From Paenibacillus sp. FSL R5-0517 (GTDB lineage Bacteria > Bacillota > Bacilli > Paenibacillales > Paenibacillaceae), in assembly GCF_037974355.1 (NCBI RefSeq), contig NZ_CP150235.1, positions 5,456,001 through 5,520,000 of the forward strand: DNA of 64,000 nt, in the 5' to 3' direction. Positions within the stretch are counted from its first letter, which is position 1, and each line of letters begins with the position of its first letter. A program made the position numbers and the translations under genes. Of the stretch, positions 28,577 through 37,962 are shown piece after piece. The notes beneath the pieces were generated by a model that did not search any database, was not told where the DNA came from, and saw nothing but the letters and a program-made list of their open reading frames with translations.

Positions 28577-28605
28577 ATTCTAACACTTTCCTGTGACAAT
28601 GTCAT
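28577..28605 (-). promoter_or_regulatory. Sigma-A promoter of clpP-clpX
   Basis: ATGACA (28600-28605) and TAGAAT (28577-28582) with a 17-base spacer on the minus strand, about 60 bases before the clpP start. The rest of the 379-base gap (28515-28893) holds only the tig terminator. Confidence 0.7.
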
Positions 28606-28821
28606 TTTTCACAAGAGGGGTCAGATATCAGTTTGATTACTTTTTTAGCCTGATCATATTTAACCATGTTTTCTATGTATGTGCAAATTGAAGCCATCCT
28701 ATGCCGTCTTGCCGTTTTTTATTTGCTTGAAGTACATAGGTATGTAAAAAGTGTACACAGATCAATAAAATTAGTTTACATCCATATAATTACTTCATTT
28801 TCTATAAAATGGATGTAATAA

Positions 28822-28858
28822 TTTAAAAATAAGGCACGCAATAATTCACGTGCCTTAT
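28822..28858 (-). terminator. tig terminator
   Basis: Stem ATAAGGCACG / CGTGCCTTAT followed by TTTTTAAATT on the minus strand, 36 bases after the tig stop. Confidence 0.8.
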
Positions 28859-28893
28859 CGTTTATTCAACTGACAAGTTGATCACAGCTTGTC

Positions 28894-30234
28894 TTATTTT
28901 TCGTCAGCTTCTGCAACAACTTCTTCAGCCGGAGCTTCAACCGGTTCAACAACTGTGCTGTTCTCAACAAGAACGTCAATCGTTTTACGCAGTTTCACTT
29001 CATCGCGAAGGCTGTCCAGGGAACCATTACCTTCGAGGATGCCACGGATCTCTTCAGCAGGACGCTTGTAAGATTCAGCCATTTTCTCGAGTTCTTGATT
29101 CACTTCTTCATCAGATACTTCAATGTTCTCCGCTTTACCTACAGCTTCAAGCACCAGGTTGTTGCGAACACGTTTGGAAGCATCTTCTTGCATTTGTCCT
29201 CTCAGGTCAGCTTGAGTCTGGCCAGAGAAGCTCAGGAACATTTCAAGGTTCATACCTTGGTTACGCAGACGGTTGTCGAAATCACGCATCATGTTTTGTA
29301 CTTCGCTGTCAACCATTGCAGCCGGAATGTCCACTTCAGCGTTCTCAGCCACTTTTTCTACAACTGCATTTTCTTGTGCAGCTTTAGCTTCGTCTGCTTT
29401 ACGGGATTCCAATTGTGTTTTCAGGTCAGCTTTGTACTCTTCAAGCGTGTCAAATTCGCTAACATCTTTAGCAAACTCATCATCCAATGCAGGAAGCTGT
29501 TTGCGCTTGATTTCGTGAATTTTCACTTTGAATACCGCTTGTTTGCCAGCAAGTTCTGCTGCATGGTAGCTCTCTGGGAAAGTCACTTCAACGTCTTTGA
29601 AGTCACCTGTGGACAGACCCACAACTTGCTCTTCAAATCCAGGAATGAATGTGTTGGAACCCAGTTCCAGGGAATAACGCTCAGCTTGTCCACCTTCGAA
29701 AGGTACGCCATCAACGGAACCGTCGAAGTCGATTACTGCAACGTCGCCGTTAGCAGCGGAACCTTCGTCAAGTACAACGAGTTCAGCGTGACGTTGTTGA
29801 AGACGCTCAAGTTCTTCAGTCACGTCTGCTTCAGTTACTTCACCTTTTGCTACAGCAACTTCGATTCCTTTGTACTCACCCAGAGTCACTTCAGGTTTCA
29901 CAGTTACTTTCGCTTTGAACTTGAATGTTTGTCCTTTAGCGAATTGTTCAACATCTACGTCAGGACGATCAACCGGGAAGATATCCGTTTGGTCGATTGC
30001 TTCTGTATAAGCTTCAGGAAGCAAAATGTCGATTGCTTCTTGATAAAGACTCTCTACACCAAAACGTGCTTCGAAGATGGAACGTGGTACTTTACCTTTA
30101 CGGAATCCAGGTACGTTTGCTTGTTTAACCACTTTATTAAAAGCTTTGTCGAGTGCTGCGGTTACACGATCCGCATCCACTTCAACCTCAAGAACCCCAA
30201 GGTTCTTCTCTATCTTTTCCCAAGTTGCTTTCAT
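28894..30234 (-). CDS. tig: Trigger factor
   Basis: Ribosome-associated chaperone and prolyl isomerase of 446 residues. The N-terminal ribosome-binding domain carries the family signature GFRKGKVPRSIFEARFG (about 43-60). It is followed by an FKBP-type PPIase domain (about 160-245; DGSVDGVPFEGG) and the helical C-terminal substrate cradle. The last 25 residues are Glu/Ala/Val-rich. It has its own promoter and terminator, and sits upstream of clpP-clpX as part of a protein-quality-control neighbourhood. Confidence 0.98.
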   Translation of the reverse strand: MKATWEKIEKNLGVLEVEVDADRVTAALDKAFNKVVKQANVPGFRKGKVPRSIFEARFGVESLYQEAIDILLPEAYTEAIDQTDIFPVDRPDVDVEQFAKGQTFKFKAKVTVKPEVTLGEYKGIEVAVAKGEVTEADVTEELERLQQRHAELVVLDEGSAANGDVAVIDFDGSVDGVPFEGGQAERYSLELGSNTFIPGFEEQVVGLSTGDFKDVEVTFPESYHAAELAGKQAVFKVKIHEIKRKQLPALDDEFAKDVSEFDTLEEYKADLKTQLESRKADEAKAAQENAVVEKVAENAEVDIPAAMVDSEVQNMMRDFDNRLRNQGMNLEMFLSFSGQTQADLRGQMQEDASKRVRNNLVLEAVGKAENIEVSDEEVNQELEKMAESYKRPAEEIRGILEGNGSLDSLRDEVKLRKTIDVLVENSTVVEPVEAPAEEVVAEADEK

Positions 30235-30298
30235 TGTATACTTTCCCCTCCAAAATTCACATGTTCACGTAGGCAATCACGTACAAAATAACCATTTT

Positions 30299-30327
30299 AG
30301 TATAAACAAGATTAGATTCTTTTTCAA
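30299..30327 (-). promoter_or_regulatory. Sigma-A promoter of tig
   Basis: TTGAAA (30322-30327) and TATACT (30299-30304) with a 17-base spacer on the minus strand, 65 bases before the tig start. Confidence 0.75.
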
Positions 30328-30372
30328 GGGGAATCCCTTGATAGAGTTTAAGGAAAACGTTTCCGGCCTCGA

Positions 30373-31350
30373 TTACCCGTCCAAACCGGCAGATACAAAC
30401 TGTTTCATGGAACGATAAGCCTGCTCGAGTCGAAAGCGCATCGCCCCTGTCACAGCATACATTGAGCGTGTATTCTCCTCATCATGCGAACCACCTAGAC
30501 TGTCTGCAACGGTCATATGTAGGGCTGCTGCCCATATATCTGTCATGGAATCATTTTCTTCCAGCATCGATATATAATCGCGGGTTCCATACACCGCCAT
30601 GACATATTGTATCCACAGTTCCTGGGCAAAGTAAAAGAGCGTAGGTTCGTGAACCTCCGTCTGATCTGCCACTCGTTCCAGAATCTGAACAATTTGAAGC
30701 GGGAATTCCTCTGGTTTAAGAGGCACCGTATCGATCTCGACTTCAACCTGCTCTTCGCCTCTCGTAAACTGGATCATACCTTGAACACCTCGGCGACGCA
30801 AGGTTTGCAACACCCGAAATTGAAGCAAAGGGTGAAGCGTCTTGTCTTTTAACCAATGGGTTAGTGCCTCGTCAATCTTCGGTAGATCCAGATAGGCCAG
30901 CTGCTCCAAGGCCAGCATCGTCTGTTCGGATAGCGGCTCCTCCATTACAGTACGAAGCATCTTATCTGCATATCCATCATCCTGTTCAAGCTTCATTCGA
31001 GCATGATGCCGTGCCATGTCATCCTCACTGATCTCTTCTTCCTCTTCCCGTTCTTCAAGAATGGCAGGCGAGGTTTCTTCATATTGAGGGAACGCCGCCT
31101 GAAGCCATTCGAGCAGGGCCCGCCATTCATCATAATGGCGCTCTTCCTGTCCCTGACATTGCAGCAAAAAGTGAAGCAATTTCATCGCTTCACCATACCG
31201 TTCATTTTCAAGCATAACTGTCAATTGAATCTGGTAATAGTCCAGCGTCTTAGGAAACAGCACAATATTGTTGTTATGCTCGGTTTCCGGGGTCGTGGAT
31301 TCCTTAATGGGAGCACCTCCTCTATATCCTGAATCTCCAGTTGGAATCAA
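30373..31350 (-). CDS. YsoA-like helical-repeat protein
   Basis: A soluble 325-residue protein, almost entirely helical, with paired amphipathic helices that suggest TPR-like repeats (around 35-65, 150-205 and 215-260) and a strongly acidic stretch (about 95-115, EEREEEEEISEDD). In B. subtilis the TPR protein YsoA lies immediately upstream of tig, the same position as here, so this is taken as its counterpart. The function is unknown; protein-protein interaction is inferred. The ATG at 31350 may not be the true start: GGAGG at 31315-31320 would favour a start a few codons inside. Confidence 0.7.
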   Translation of the reverse strand: MIPTGDSGYRGGAPIKESTTPETEHNNNIVLFPKTLDYYQIQLTVMLENERYGEAMKLLHFLLQCQGQEERHYDEWRALLEWLQAAFPQYEETSPAILEEREEEEEISEDDMARHHARMKLEQDDGYADKMLRTVMEEPLSEQTMLALEQLAYLDLPKIDEALTHWLKDKTLHPLLQFRVLQTLRRRGVQGMIQFTRGEEQVEVEIDTVPLKPEEFPLQIVQILERVADQTEVHEPTLFYFAQELWIQYVMAVYGTRDYISMLEENDSMTDIWAAALHMTVADSLGGSHDEENTRSMYAVTGAMRFRLEQAYRSMKQFVSAGLDG

Positions 31351-31490
31351 CTTAAATAGATGTATATATTAAAACGAATGTCGATCTATTTTTTGAGTTC
31401 TCCTGATATTCTAACATAACCGTAAATATAATGAAAAAAACGTTACTGCCGCCAAATATCATATACGAAAAACAGATTAAAATAAAATGC

Positions 31491-31519
31491 TTGATATTCC
31501 TGTATGCATATGATAAAAT
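31491..31519 (+). promoter_or_regulatory. Promoter of the left tRNA-Arg gene
   Basis: TTGATA (31491-31496), 17-base spacer, TAAAAT (31514-31519) with a TG extension; 23 bases separate it from the tRNA 5' end. Confidence 0.75.
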
Positions 31520-31542
31520 CAATTTTGCTTGAAAAAATTCAT

Positions 31543-31602
<60 letters not shown>

Positions 31603-31616
<14 letters not shown>

Positions 31617-31831
31617 TAAAAAAGAGAACTTCCTTCGGGAAGTTTTTTTGCGTTCTGGGGATGAGAACCCCAACGGTTCGTCGAAGCATTCGCTTCGGTA
31701 GCACCACTTCTCAGTCTCGACTGCAAGGAGAGTATCCCTCCTGGGACGTAAAAAAAGAGAACTTCCTTCGGGAAGTTTTTTTGCGTTCTGGGGATGAAAA
31801 CCCCAACGGTTCGTCGGAGCATTCGCTTCGT
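31603..31831 (+). repeat. tRNA-linked tandem repeat, left (132-bp period)
   Basis: Starting in the tRNA 3' end, a 132-base unit is repeated: TCCCTCCTGGGACG occurs at 31603-31616 (within the tRNA) and again at 31735-31748 (no tRNA upstream). Each copy is followed by a terminator hairpin AACTTCC-TTCG-GGAAGTT plus T-run (31627-31649 and 31760-31782) and by paired motifs GGGGAT..ACCCC and CGAAG..CTTCG. The second unit is cut at about 31831. The same unit flanks the right tRNA in inverted orientation. The first hairpin is the functional tRNA terminator. Confidence 0.85.
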
Positions 31832-32168
31832 TACATATCTATGTCCCTTCATCAATATGTTTGCATTAGCTCATTCCATGGGTCACCATTTCTTAATATC
31901 GATGTTAGTATCGAAGATCTAACGAACCTAGGACACTTTATTAGACCCAAACACAGCATCATGGAATTCTAACGAATTTTAGAGAGCTTATTTCACCATT
32001 CCGGCGGATTAACTCACACAGATTGCAGTAAATTACCTGATTAATGTTGCTGAGGTTCATTAGAATCTGCGCATAGCGGTTATCCATTACTATAAGACCT
32101 CTGCGATTCGTTAGAGGTTTGTCAGGACCATGATCGTCAGAGCTCCGCATTCTTGTGGGTGCTTTTTT
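31832..32168 (+). other. Gene-free region ahead of the MFS gene, with repeated TTCRTTAGA motifs and a terminator-like hairpin
   Basis: Four copies of TTCRTTAGA are seen: two on the minus strand (31918-31926 and 31967-31975) and two on the plus strand (32056-32064 and 32107-32115), with about 50 bases inside each pair. A hairpin CCGCA / TGTGG flanked by AGC / GCT and followed by TTTTTT ends at 32168. They may be regulator sites plus an attenuator, but no known riboswitch was recognised. Confidence 0.4.
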
Positions 32169-32268
32169 CATTTCATTGCTCAATATTGACACGGAATGTT
32201 ATGCTTGCGAAGTGGATAATGTAACAATCCATACATATCAACTTCATAGAAAACAGGAGATTTTATCA

Positions 32269-33498
32269 ATGTCATCTTCAATACAGCAGCACTCGTCCCT
32301 CCATGCCGAGGAAGAACATTCTTCGACATCCAAAAGATTCGGCCTGTTATTAGCAGGCATTATCGTTATCGCCGCTACCATGAGGTCACCGATCACAGCA
32401 ACCGGACCTGTAGTGGAGATGATTCGCTCAGATACAGGTATCGGCCATACGATGGCCGGGCTTCTGACCTCACTACCTTTGCTCGCCTTTGCAGCAGTCT
32501 CTCCTTTTGCACCACGTCTTGCCAAACGGTTAGGACTGGAATCTGCTCTGCTATTGGCTGTTATCATCGTGACCATCGGAGTGGCCTTACGCTTGTTGCC
32601 TTCCGTTCTCTCCTTATATACCGGAACCGCAATATTGGGATGTGGCATTGCATTAAGCAACGTGCTTTTGCCAAGTTTGATCAAACGTGATTTTCCATTG
32701 CGGGTGGGGATCGTCACCGGGTTATATTCTGTATCCATGAACATATTTGGCGCCATCGCCTCAGGCGTGAGCGTGCCCTTAGCTGGATCTACATCTATGG
32801 GTTGGCGCGCTTCGTTAGGTATGTGGGCCCTGTTGTCCATACTTGCGCTTCTCTTGTGGCTCCCCCAGATCGCAGCAGGACGCAAGCAGATGTTATATGT
32901 TACCTCCCAGAGCGAAGGGACACCCGTGCGTCTAAGGACCTCTACACTAGCCTGGTTCATTACTTTATTTATGGGTCTGCAATCTCTAATATTCTATACG
33001 ACGATTACCTGGCTACCCGAAATTCTCGCTGAGCAAGGGTTCAGCCCCACTTCAGCAGGGTGGATGCTCTCCTTGATGCAGATGGTTAGTGTACCGGCTA
33101 CCTTTATCGTTCCGATCCTGGCCGGCCGAACGCAGAATCAGCGTGTTCTAACCACGATAACGTGCTCTTCATTAATTGTCGGGTATGCATTATTGCTAAG
33201 TGGCATCGCTTCGCTCGTTACCATCGGTGTCACATTGGCCGGAATCGGTGCCGGAGCTTCGTTTGGACTGGTAACCATGTTCTTCGTCCTTCGCTCAAAA
33301 GATGCCAGACAAGCTGCCAGCCTGTCCGGTATGGCCCAGTCCTTCGGATATATGCTGGCGGCAGTGGGACCTCTACTGTTCGGCATGCTTCATGACTGGA
33401 CAAAAGGATGGACCCTTCCGTTGCTCATTCAGGTCATTCTGGCCATTGCTTTATTAATCGCAGGGCTTCAAGCCAGTAAAAATCGGATGATCGGTTAG
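32269..33498 (+). CDS. MFS transporter, CynX/NimT-like
   Basis: A 409-residue integral membrane protein with about 12 transmembrane helices. The first helix carries ATMRSPITATGPV, the variant of the CynX/NimT (cyanate/2-nitroimidazole) branch of the major facilitator superfamily, and the loop between helices 2 and 3 has LAKRLGLE. Substrate cannot be told. The start at 32269 is chosen because AGGAGA lies nine bases upstream, and it removes a 38-codon N-terminal extension that is not membrane-like. It is the only plus-strand gene within the tRNA-bounded segment. A TTGACA stands at 32186, but no -10 at correct spacing was found. Confidence 0.88.
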   Translation: MSSSIQQHSSLHAEEEHSSTSKRFGLLLAGIIVIAATMRSPITATGPVVEMIRSDTGIGHTMAGLLTSLPLLAFAAVSPFAPRLAKRLGLESALLLAVIIVTIGVALRLLPSVLSLYTGTAILGCGIALSNVLLPSLIKRDFPLRVGIVTGLYSVSMNIFGAIASGVSVPLAGSTSMGWRASLGMWALLSILALLLWLPQIAAGRKQMLYVTSQSEGTPVRLRTSTLAWFITLFMGLQSLIFYTTITWLPEILAEQGFSPTSAGWMLSLMQMVSVPATFIVPILAGRTQNQRVLTTITCSSLIVGYALLLSGIASLVTIGVTLAGIGAGASFGLVTMFFVLRSKDARQAASLSGMAQSFGYMLAAVGPLLFGMLHDWTKGWTLPLLIQVILAIALLIAGLQASKNRMIG

Positions 33499-33531
33499 TC
33501 ATACCATTCATTAACAAAAAATAAATTAACA

Positions 33532-33570
33532 AAACGGCCTCTATCCTCGAAATCAGGATGGAGGCCGTTT
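33532..33570. terminator. Shared terminator between convergent MFS and S8 protease genes
   Basis: Stem AAACGGCCTC / GAGGCCGTTT with further inner pairing ATCCT / AGGAT. The T-rich tail is better on the minus strand (TTTTGTTAATTTATTTTTTG), serving the protease gene, but the hairpin can serve both. Confidence 0.75.
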
Positions 33571-33620
33571 ATGCTAGAACCATTCCTTCATTAAATTACT
33601 CAGTTTCAATGAGGAAGAAC

Positions 33621-36600
33621 TTACTTCACCTTTACCTTAATCGTGTCTGTGCTGGTAACTCCAGCTGCGTTAATTAATTCGGCCCGATACGTATACGTAC
33701 CCGATGCTTTGCCGGACAGTTTAGTCACAGCACTTTGCGCAAGAGGAGATACCGCACGGAGTTCTTGCGTGTCGATCAACTTATCATTCTCATAGAGACG
33801 ATACTCGGTAGCATTGGTCCCCCACCATAGGTTCATGGTCACCTTATAATTGCCATCGCCGTCCCAGTTATCCTGAGATAGAACTGCTTTGCCTGGCGCT
33901 GCGTTGGTAACCTTAACAGTCAACGTCTGACTCCGCGTTGTTCCCTTGTCGTTAGTGAGCTCAGCCACGTACGTATATGTGCCATTGGCTTTGCCTGTGA
34001 TTTTCGTCTGAGCAAACTGCGCCCAAGGCGCGTTGTAAGTCAACTTCTGCGTATCAATTAGAACCCCGTCCTCATATAACTTGTAGCTAGTTCCGTTCTC
34101 GCCCCACCATAGGTTCATGGAAACGATATACGAACCCTCTGGCAGGCCGTTACCTATCCAGTTATTGTGAGACAATACAGGTGTACCCGGAGCCTTGGTA
34201 GCCGGAGTTTCAGGTTCGGTCTCCACAGCTTCCAACTTCAGTACCGTATTGGCTGTACCCGAAAGCCCCTGTTGGTCTTTTACCGTAAGTTCAACGACAT
34301 ACTCACCTGCTTCTATTCCTTCCAAAGGAAGGCTAAAGGTGCCATCAGCTTGTACCTCAAAGCCCCCCTCTTTATAAACCGAACCATCCTCTTTACTCAC
34401 AACATACGTTGCTTCCAGGGAAGCTGCCGCATCAAAAGCAATGTCCCATCCGCTGGCAAGCGCAGGCGCAACACGGAAGTACAAATCTTCCACGCTACCA
34501 TTAAGGACAGCAGACTCATCCGCTTTGAACTCCAATGTTTCTGGTGCAGTTACAGCCGGAGCTGTCTTTTTCACCAAAAATGGCGAAGTGTCTTCCTTAT
34601 AGGTTTTGCCGTCCGTTCCAATAGTAGTGATATCAACGGTGTATAAACCATCCGGAATCTCTGTCACTTCATCGGTTGTGTAATCCGCATATGTGCCATC
34701 CCAGGCAAGATTATATCTTGCGTTAGCATTGAAATTATAATAGTTACCGAAGATGGAGCCGATATAACCATCTTGATAATATCCACCTTCCGGATTAAGA
34801 CCATCAAAAATCTCAATCAGGGCGAATGTCATCGGATTGTAGAATTCCATCGCTACATTAAGCGTATCCAACGTACCATCAGCCTTCAATGGATAGTGGA
34901 AAGGATTTTTTTCAGTGCCTTTTACGGTTTCAATATATTTAACTCCACTCAACGTAACGTTGAAATGAGCAACATATGGCACAGTAAATGTATTGGTTCC
35001 GTTCGAGAACTCAATGTATCCTTGTGCTTCTGTAGTCGCAGTAACCCCTCGCGGAACGGTAATTGTCACTGCAAGTTCTTCCTCACCATTCAGTGTGAAG
35101 GAACTCTTGTCTACCGCAACGGATACACCAGCAACATTACGAGTTGGATTCACATTTACAGTGTAATCCCCTCCACTGCCATTCCGCGCTTCAACTTTAA
35201 TCGTTTTGGTAATCGTCTTTTCATCCGTGCTCAGGAAATTACCGTAGTTGATGCTTCCGGTGATATTCTCCTTTTCAACAACAGCGCCACTTTCGGTATA
35301 TTGAGTTACATCAAGCACTTTGACAAAAGCAGCAGGATCAATAGTATTCACTGCTTGAATACGGCCAGCACCTTGATCAAATACATCAAATTGGGTTGTA
35401 TCCAACACTTTACTATTGTTCATCAGCGCAACTTTGATATCAAATGGCGTCCAGTCCGGATGCTTCTCAATCAACAGTGCAATCAATCCTGCTACATGAG
35501 GTGTAGCCATACTTGTACCTGATTTACGGTCATAAGCTTGTGCGTAATCTGCGTCTGGCTCATCCTTGCCGTAGGCAGGAATCGTAGACAGAATGCTTGT
35601 ACCTGGTGCAACAATATCCGGTTTGATGTCCAGTGTTACCTTGGCAGGTCCGCGTGAACTGGATGAATTCATTTCATCACCCGGCGTTTGGCTGCGTTCA
35701 AAATCACTAAAGCTCACTTCAACGGCTTGGCCTGCGTCCAACTCAGCCTTGATAACCTCTCCATCTTCCTTGGACATGCTCAGTGTTGGAATGAGTTCAA
35801 AGTTATCGCCCAGACTTACACCGATTGGGCCCGGAATGTTGTTATATACAATAACAGCCACGGCTCCAGCCGCTTTGGCATTGGCGATTTTCTCTACAAA
35901 TGCGAGTTCACCACGTTGTATTAATGCTACTTTGCCTGTAAAATCCTTACCTTCAAAATCAGTGGGCTTACCCAGTGCTGCAAATTCAAGCTCATATTTC
36001 CCAGTCAAAACAGTCTCAGGGTCTGCTGACAGGCTCCATCCCATCACATCCAAACGGTAAACCGACTCTGTAACAGCCATTGGAGCTTCAGTTGGAGCAA
36101 TTACAGGCTCTTCTTCCACAGGAGCAGCTTCAGGAGAAGCTTCAACTGGTGCAGAAGGTGATGCAGATGGCGTATTTTCTTCAGTTGCAGCCTCTTCTAC
36201 ATTCGAAACTCCAGCTTCGTCAGAAACGACATCCTCCACAGCTGCTGCACTATCTTCAGTAGCAGTTGCGGGTACACCTTGCTCCGAACCTTCAGGCTCT
36301 TCTGTTTCAGATGCCGTCCCCAGTTCAGGAGATGATTCAACCTCTGGCACCGGTTGTTGCTCAGGCAGAGTCTCTTCGCCTTCCTCACCAATCCAGAAGT
36401 GAGTATCCGCTGTAATAAGCTGGCTAGGGCCCGTGGAGTTACCTACAGTGATGGCCATGGCAGATGCCCCCGGAGAACCGAGTGTATAGCGGTTCGGTCC
36501 GTCATTGCCACTGGCAACTACTGCTGTCACACCAGACAGCATCGCATTATTCAGGGCTACCGAGGTAATATAACTTGGATCGTTAGCGGCATTCCCCAAA

Positions 36601-37580
36601 GAGAGATTAATTATATCCATGCCATCTTCAACGGAACGATCAATTCCGCCGAGCACCCATGAGGTTTGACCACTACCATACGGCCCAAGTACACGGTATG
36701 CATAGATATCTGCTTCAGGAGCAACGCCAACAATCCCGTAATCCCCTGCTTCACGAGCAGCAATGGTACCAGCTACGTGCGTACCGTGGGATGTGTAAAA
36801 GGCACTTCCCCTTTCGTTAAACTCAGGTTCCCCTGAACTTTTCCATTCCTGATATGTCGCTTCATACGGATCATTGTCGTTACCAACAAAGTCCCATCCG
36901 CCTTTGTAAGCTTCCTGCAAATTAGGATGCTCATAGTCAATCCCTGTATCGATGACACCCACTTTGATGCCATTTCCTTTGTAACCCAGATCCCATACTT
37001 CAGGTGCACCAATAAAAGGCGCCGTGTCTTTCATGTACGGGTTCACTTCATCGGTCTCAGGCGCTATTGTAACTTCAAGGTCAGGATATACGCTGACCAC
37101 GCCAGGTATTTGAAGCAATTGTCCCACTTGGTTTCCTTTAAGCTCAATCGCTACACCATTTAGGGCATATGCATACTCTTCCAATACTTCATGTTTGATT
37201 TTCTTCTGAGTGAGGCTATGTACAAATGACTGTTGTTGTTGCTCAACTTGAGTCACAGCCTTTGTTTCCATAGAGGAGGTAAAAGATTTTCCGGAGAGGG
37301 TTGATTCACCTTGCGCTACTGCAACAGGTTTATTGGAAAGCTCAACGATCACTCGGGTGTTCTCTCCACCCAGCCCTTCCAGGCTTTTATCCAAAAATGG
37401 ATCTGCGGCAAGTTTGGCTTCCCGTCCTGCAAGAATTTCTCTCCATTGTTTGGCTTCGGCTGTACTCGGTAAGTTTTCAAGCTGAATAAATGAATCTGCG
37501 GGAGCGGCTCCAGCCGCGGGGAGAATAATGGAAAAGACCATCAGAACACTTAATAACGTGGATATCAATCGTTTACTCAA
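33621..37580 (-). CDS. Large secreted subtilisin-like serine protease (S8) with PA and C-terminal repeat domains
   Basis: A 1319-residue exported protease. The signal peptide (about 1-26, ends AAGAAPA) is followed by an I9-like propeptide (about 70-160). The S8 domain has catalytic Asp211 (VGVIDTGIDYEHP), His265 (SHGTHVAGT) and Ser690 (SGTSMATPHVAGL). Between His and Ser lie an acidic Pro/Glu/Ala-rich stretch (about 396-500) and a PA domain (about 502-632). The C-terminal half has Ig/Fn3-like domains, then two tandem repeats, each with a Trp/Asn start, an MNLWWG motif and KLYEDGVLIDTQ-like ending (about 1135-1319), resembling chitinase-type accessory domains. The start is TTG at 37580 with AAGGAGGGG upstream. 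It probably degrades environmental protein. No sortase or S-layer anchor motif is seen. Confidence 0.93.
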   Translation of the reverse strand: MSKRLISTLLSVLMVFSIILPAAGAAPADSFIQLENLPSTAEAKQWREILAGREAKLAADPFLDKSLEGLGGENTRVIVELSNKPVAVAQGESTLSGKSFTSSMETKAVTQVEQQQQSFVHSLTQKKIKHEVLEEYAYALNGVAIELKGNQVGQLLQIPGVVSVYPDLEVTIAPETDEVNPYMKDTAPFIGAPEVWDLGYKGNGIKVGVIDTGIDYEHPNLQEAYKGGWDFVGNDNDPYEATYQEWKSSGEPEFNERGSAFYTSHGTHVAGTIAAREAGDYGIVGVAPEADIYAYRVLGPYGSGQTSWVLGGIDRSVEDGMDIINLSLGNAANDPSYITSVALNNAMLSGVTAVVASGNDGPNRYTLGSPGASAMAITVGNSTGPSQLITADTHFWIGEEGEETLPEQQPVPEVESSPELGTASETEEPEGSEQGVPATATEDSAAAVEDVVSDEAGVSNVEEAATEENTPSASPSAPVEASPEAAPVEEEPVIAPTEAPMAVTESVYRLDVMGWSLSADPETVLTGKYELEFAALGKPTDFEGKDFTGKVALIQRGELAFVEKIANAKAAGAVAVIVYNNIPGPIGVSLGDNFELIPTLSMSKEDGEVIKAELDAGQAVEVSFSDFERSQTPGDEMNSSSSRGPAKVTLDIKPDIVAPGTSILSTIPAYGKDEPDADYAQAYDRKSGTSMATPHVAGLIALLIEKHPDWTPFDIKVALMNNSKVLDTTQFDVFDQGAGRIQAVNTIDPAAFVKVLDVTQYTESGAVVEKENITGSINYGNFLSTDEKTITKTIKVEARNGSGGDYTVNVNPTRNVAGVSVAVDKSSFTLNGEEELAVTITVPRGVTATTEAQGYIEFSNGTNTFTVPYVAHFNVTLSGVKYIETVKGTEKNPFHYPLKADGTLDTLNVAMEFYNPMTFALIEIFDGLNPEGGYYQDGYIGSIFGNYYNFNANARYNLAWDGTYADYTTDEVTEIPDGLYTVDITTIGTDGKTYKEDTSPFLVKKTAPAVTAPETLEFKADESAVLNGSVEDLYFRVAPALASGWDIAFDAAASLEATYVVSKEDGSVYKEGGFEVQADGTFSLPLEGIEAGEYVVELTVKDQQGLSGTANTVLKLEAVETEPETPATKAPGTPVLSHNNWIGNGLPEGSYIVSMNLWWGENGTSYKLYEDGVLIDTQKLTYNAPWAQFAQTKITGKANGTYTYVAELTNDKGTTRSQTLTVKVTNAAPGKAVLSQDNWDGDGNYKVTMNLWWGTNATEYRLYENDKLIDTQELRAVSPLAQSAVTKLSGKASGTYTYRAELINAAGVTSTDTIKVKVK

Positions 37581-37842
37581 GGCTTTGCCCCTCCTTTTAA
37601 ATGTGAATACCTCACCAAATGATGGGTTCCTGCTGTTTGTGCGTACTGCAATACGCACTCCAATTTCACCACCTATCTGCAAGAAGATTGACCCTTGGTA
37701 AATTATTCTATCAAAATACCACATTTTCCTTCTAAATACTTACATAAATGATATAAAAATTACTTATATGGGTCTTGAGTATGATAAAAATATCTACTTG
37801 TAATTATTTGTCGTTCGAATATTTTATTTTTAAAATAATGCA

Positions 37843-37888
37843 TTAAAAAAAAGACCAAGCGCCTCTTTGTCAGCAAGAGAATCTTGGT
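37843..37888 (-). terminator. Terminator after the accessory-segment methyltransferase
   Basis: Stem ACCAAG..CTCTT / AAGAG..CTTGGT followed by CTTTTTTTT on the minus strand. Confidence 0.8.
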
Positions 37889-37962
37889 ATATGGTAAAGT
37901 CATTTAGTGTACAAAGCATAAAATCAATTCGGTTAACATCGATAACTATCACAAAATCAACT

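Noticed and set aside
28515..28800. CtsR operator upstream of clpP
   Set aside because: No direct heptad repeat of the GGTCAAA type was found by eye; only a sigma-A promoter is supported.
29095..30291. 398-residue open frame antisense to trigger factor
   Set aside because: Shadow of the strong codon bias of tig; no ribosome site, no domain, and tig itself is unmistakable.
32186..32220. TTGACA ... GATAAT promoter for the MFS gene
   Set aside because: The spacer is 23 bases, too long for sigma-A.
32244..32960. 238-residue minus-strand ORF inside the MFS gene
   Set aside because: Antisense to a clear 12-helix transporter.
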